42,152 bases of DNA, taken from the NCBI GenBank assembly GCA_035566895.1, contig DATMQA010000150.1, positions 1 to 42,152 of the forward strand. Direction: 5' to 3'. Under the pieces are notes generated by a model. That model saw only the letters and a list, made by a program, of their open reading frames with translations, made no database searches and was not told where the DNA came from. Position 1 is the stretch's first letter. Each line of letters starts with the position of its first letter. Both the position numbers and the translations under genes were made by a program. Source of the DNA: DATMQA01 sp035566895. GTDB taxonomy: Bacteria; Verrucomicrobiota; Verrucomicrobiia; Limisphaerales; UBA8199. Below, one piece after another: positions 40,741 to 42,152 of this stretch.

Positions 40741-41586
40741 TTGGCGGCAGCTACCGTGGCCACTAAAGATCACAAGAAACGCGCGCGCGGACTCATCGAA
40801 GGGTTGGAGTCGCGGATCCATCGGGGTCCGCCCATCCACGTGACGGAGCTCTCGTCGGCGCGCGACTTCCTCGATCAACACGATTTTTCTCCCGCCAGCG
40901 ATTACTTCAGCCGCCTGGCGCAAATCCAGCATCGGGTCGGCTCGCGGGCGAAAGAACCGTGCTCGACGCCCGGCAAGCGCAACTATGGCGGTGAAGCCGC
41001 CGGGTGCTGGATGCAGGTGCAGTCCGCTTACGATCATGTCATCCTCTCGACGTGCTTCGGCGGGCAGTTCAACTTGCAAGCGGGCCGGATCAAGATTTCC
41101 CATCGGTTCAACCAGGAAGGGCGCATCGATTTCGTCGAGCTCAAATTCCTGCGCTCGTTGCACGCTTGCCTGACGGGCGAAATCCGCAAGCTGCTGCTGG
41201 TAAAAGATTACCAGACGATCCCGAAGAACTGGCTCACCACCACCGCGTTTGTCCTCGAGGTATTGCCGCGGGAACTGATGTTCCTGCATGAGGGCCTGTT
41301 TCGATTCCCGCACAACGAAGTCGTTGCCTGGCTGGTCAATATCGGCCATCGGCTGGTCGAGGACCTGTTGCAAGAGCTGCCGGCCAATGGGGTCAACGGC
41401 GGCGTGGCCCAAAATGGGAGAAACCCGGGACAACTTTGCCTTTCGGCGCTGCTTGACGACGAGGTCGCGCTGCCCCTGCTGCGCCAGGCTGCCAGCCTGG
41501 AATCAGCCGTTCGCGTGCTCGACTCCAAAACGGTCGAGCTGAGATACCTCCGCCGTCTTCGCCAGCCACCCCACGGCTCGCCTTGA
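40741..41586 (+). CDS. Hypothetical protein
   Basis: 281 residues from a TTG start (a GTG at 40756 is an alternative); a stop codon lies just upstream in frame. The body looks genuinely coding, with GC-rich third positions and balanced helices and strands: YDHVILSTCFGGQFNLQ, IDFVELKFLRSLHACL, WLTTTAFVLEVLPRELMFL, NEVVAWLVNIGHRLVEDLL. There is no signal peptide or membrane segment and I recognise no family. The opposite-strand open frame of similar size (40573-41433) ends inside the MITE-like element and is judged spurious. Confidence 0.6.
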   Translation: MAAATVATKDHKKRARGLIEGLESRIHRGPPIHVTELSSARDFLDQHDFSPASDYFSRLAQIQHRVGSRAKEPCSTPGKRNYGGEAAGCWMQVQSAYDHVILSTCFGGQFNLQAGRIKISHRFNQEGRIDFVELKFLRSLHACLTGEIRKLLLVKDYQTIPKNWLTTTAFVLEVLPRELMFLHEGLFRFPHNEVVAWLVNIGHRLVEDLLQELPANGVNGGVAQNGRNPGQLCLSALLDDEVALPLLRQAASLESAVRVLDSKTVELRYLRRLRQPPHGSP

Positions 41587-41770
41587 TTCCTTCGGTGGTG
41601 GCGGGTGACCCCTTGATGGTCCGCTGCCTCCTCAAGGGCCAGGGGAGAGTGCCTACCTCCTTTCGCCGAAGTTTTCTGGCCCAAGCAATGCTATTCCCAG
41701 ATATGCTGTGGTCAGGTTCCGGGCATAAAGCGGTAGATTCCTGAGACCTGGCAAGACAGATGCCAAAATA

Positions 41771-42152
41771 ATGGACACAAACACAATTGTGCGTCTGAAC
41801 GCCGAAGGCGCGATGGCAGGTTGCAAACCCGCCTCTCCCACCCGGGCCACGGTTGCGCTCTGGAAGGGGTTTGTGCTTGCGCTGATCGCTGTTTGCCTGG
41901 CCGGGTGCGAAGACTTAAAGCCGATTACCCAGTCCAACCCGACATCCAATGCGAACGGCTCGACCGATGAAATGCACGAACTGCTGATGCAAATGAGGCC
42001 GCCCGAGCCAAAACCCGCTCCGCCCGCTCCTCAGCCGGCCCCGCCAGCCCAGCGACTCGCTGAACCGAAGGCGCCTCCAGCCGTTGCCGGCAAAGGGGCC
42101 GAGAAGCTCGTCGCGCCGGCCTCGCCTGTTGTGGTGCGGCCCACCACAAGCG
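41771..42152 (+). CDS. Proline-rich lipoprotein (5' part)
   Basis: 127 residues are visible and the frame stays open to the window edge. A rather long N-region precedes a hydrophobic segment and lipobox (FVLALIAVCLAGC, lipid-modified Cys46). After ~30 polar residues comes a Pro/Ala/Lys-rich tract (RPPEPKPAPPAPQPAPPAQR), a typical periplasm-spanning or wall-spanning linker. The functional domain should lie beyond the window. The codons before the hydrophobic segment are somewhat longer than usual, and a second ATG (residue 15) could be the true start. Confidence 0.7.
   Translation, partial: MDTNTIVRLNAEGAMAGCKPASPTRATVALWKGFVLALIAVCLAGCEDLKPITQSNPTSNANGSTDEMHELLMQMRPPEPKPAPPAPQPAPPAQRLAEPKAPPAVAGKGAEKLVAPASPVVVRPTTS

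Noticed and set aside
40573..41433. 286-codon minus-strand open frame opposite the hypothetical gene at 40741
   Set aside because: Its C-terminus (PPPAGERGHSILVIGQ) is translated from the MITE end, and the plus-strand frame has better codon-position bias. Some doubt remains.

Overview
The window looks like a chromosome segment of a Verrucomicrobiota bacterium, probably of the Pedosphaera/Limisphaerales type. This is inferred from the high-GC coding style, three PEP-CTERM secreted proteins, large Ig/Fn3/propeller exoproteins, a Tat-exported Gfo/Idh/MocA oxidoreductase and many dispersed palindromic repeats. No rRNA, recognisable tRNA or CRISPR array was seen.

Layout. 1-2.9 kb: the 3' end of an FAD/Fe-S oxidase, a TatD nuclease and an N-terminally truncated YbaK-like deacylase. 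2.9-6.2 kb: a beta-lactamase-fold serine hydrolase and two PEP-CTERM proteins. 6.2-14.9 kb: an AraC regulator followed by a co-directional alpha-galactoside locus (secreted triple-repeat protein, clan-D glycosidase with Ig domain, mutarotase-like protein, GH36 alpha-galactosidase). 14.9-23.6 kb: a minus-strand operon, transcribed as TolC, HlyD, GAF-HlyD, PqqD/M50 protease/HlyD fusion and a short SecA. Three of its four junctions are 4-nt overlaps. This is the strongest candidate for an undescribed system: an export machine joining a SecA-type ATPase and a site-2 protease to a tripartite efflux conduit. 23.6-27.5 kb: an exported Pro-rich protein and leuS, which carries an in-frame heptanucleotide repeat insertion. 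27.5-29.5 kb: a VOC protein and a Tat-exported oxidoreductase.

29.7-33.1 kb: pyrroloquinoline quinone biosynthesis, pqqB-pqqC-(long hairpin)-pqqD-pqqE. The 30-codon pqqA lies convergently on the other strand behind a shared stem-loop terminator. 33.1-36.2 kb: a 1045-aa secreted protein with a PQQ-like propeller. 36.4-38.0 kb: an aromatic amino-acid decarboxylase. Upstream of it lies a run of consecutive RNA helices ending in a clear minus-strand terminator, possibly an ncRNA or attenuator. 38.2-39.3 kb: a PEP-CTERM trypsin-like protease with a good promoter.

39.3-40.6 kb looks like accessory DNA: a frameshifted small lipoprotein gene, an integron attC-like site, a cassette-like ORF, and a MITE-like element with terminal inverted repeats and an 8-bp target duplication. 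The window ends with an unrecognised ORF and the 5' part of a Pro-rich lipoprotein gene.

Working together: the AraC locus probably senses and degrades alpha-galactosides outside and at the cell surface. The pqq genes make a cofactor for periplasmic dehydrogenases that are not in the window. The SecA/M50/HlyD/TolC operon would move a still unknown, possibly peptide, substrate out of the cell.
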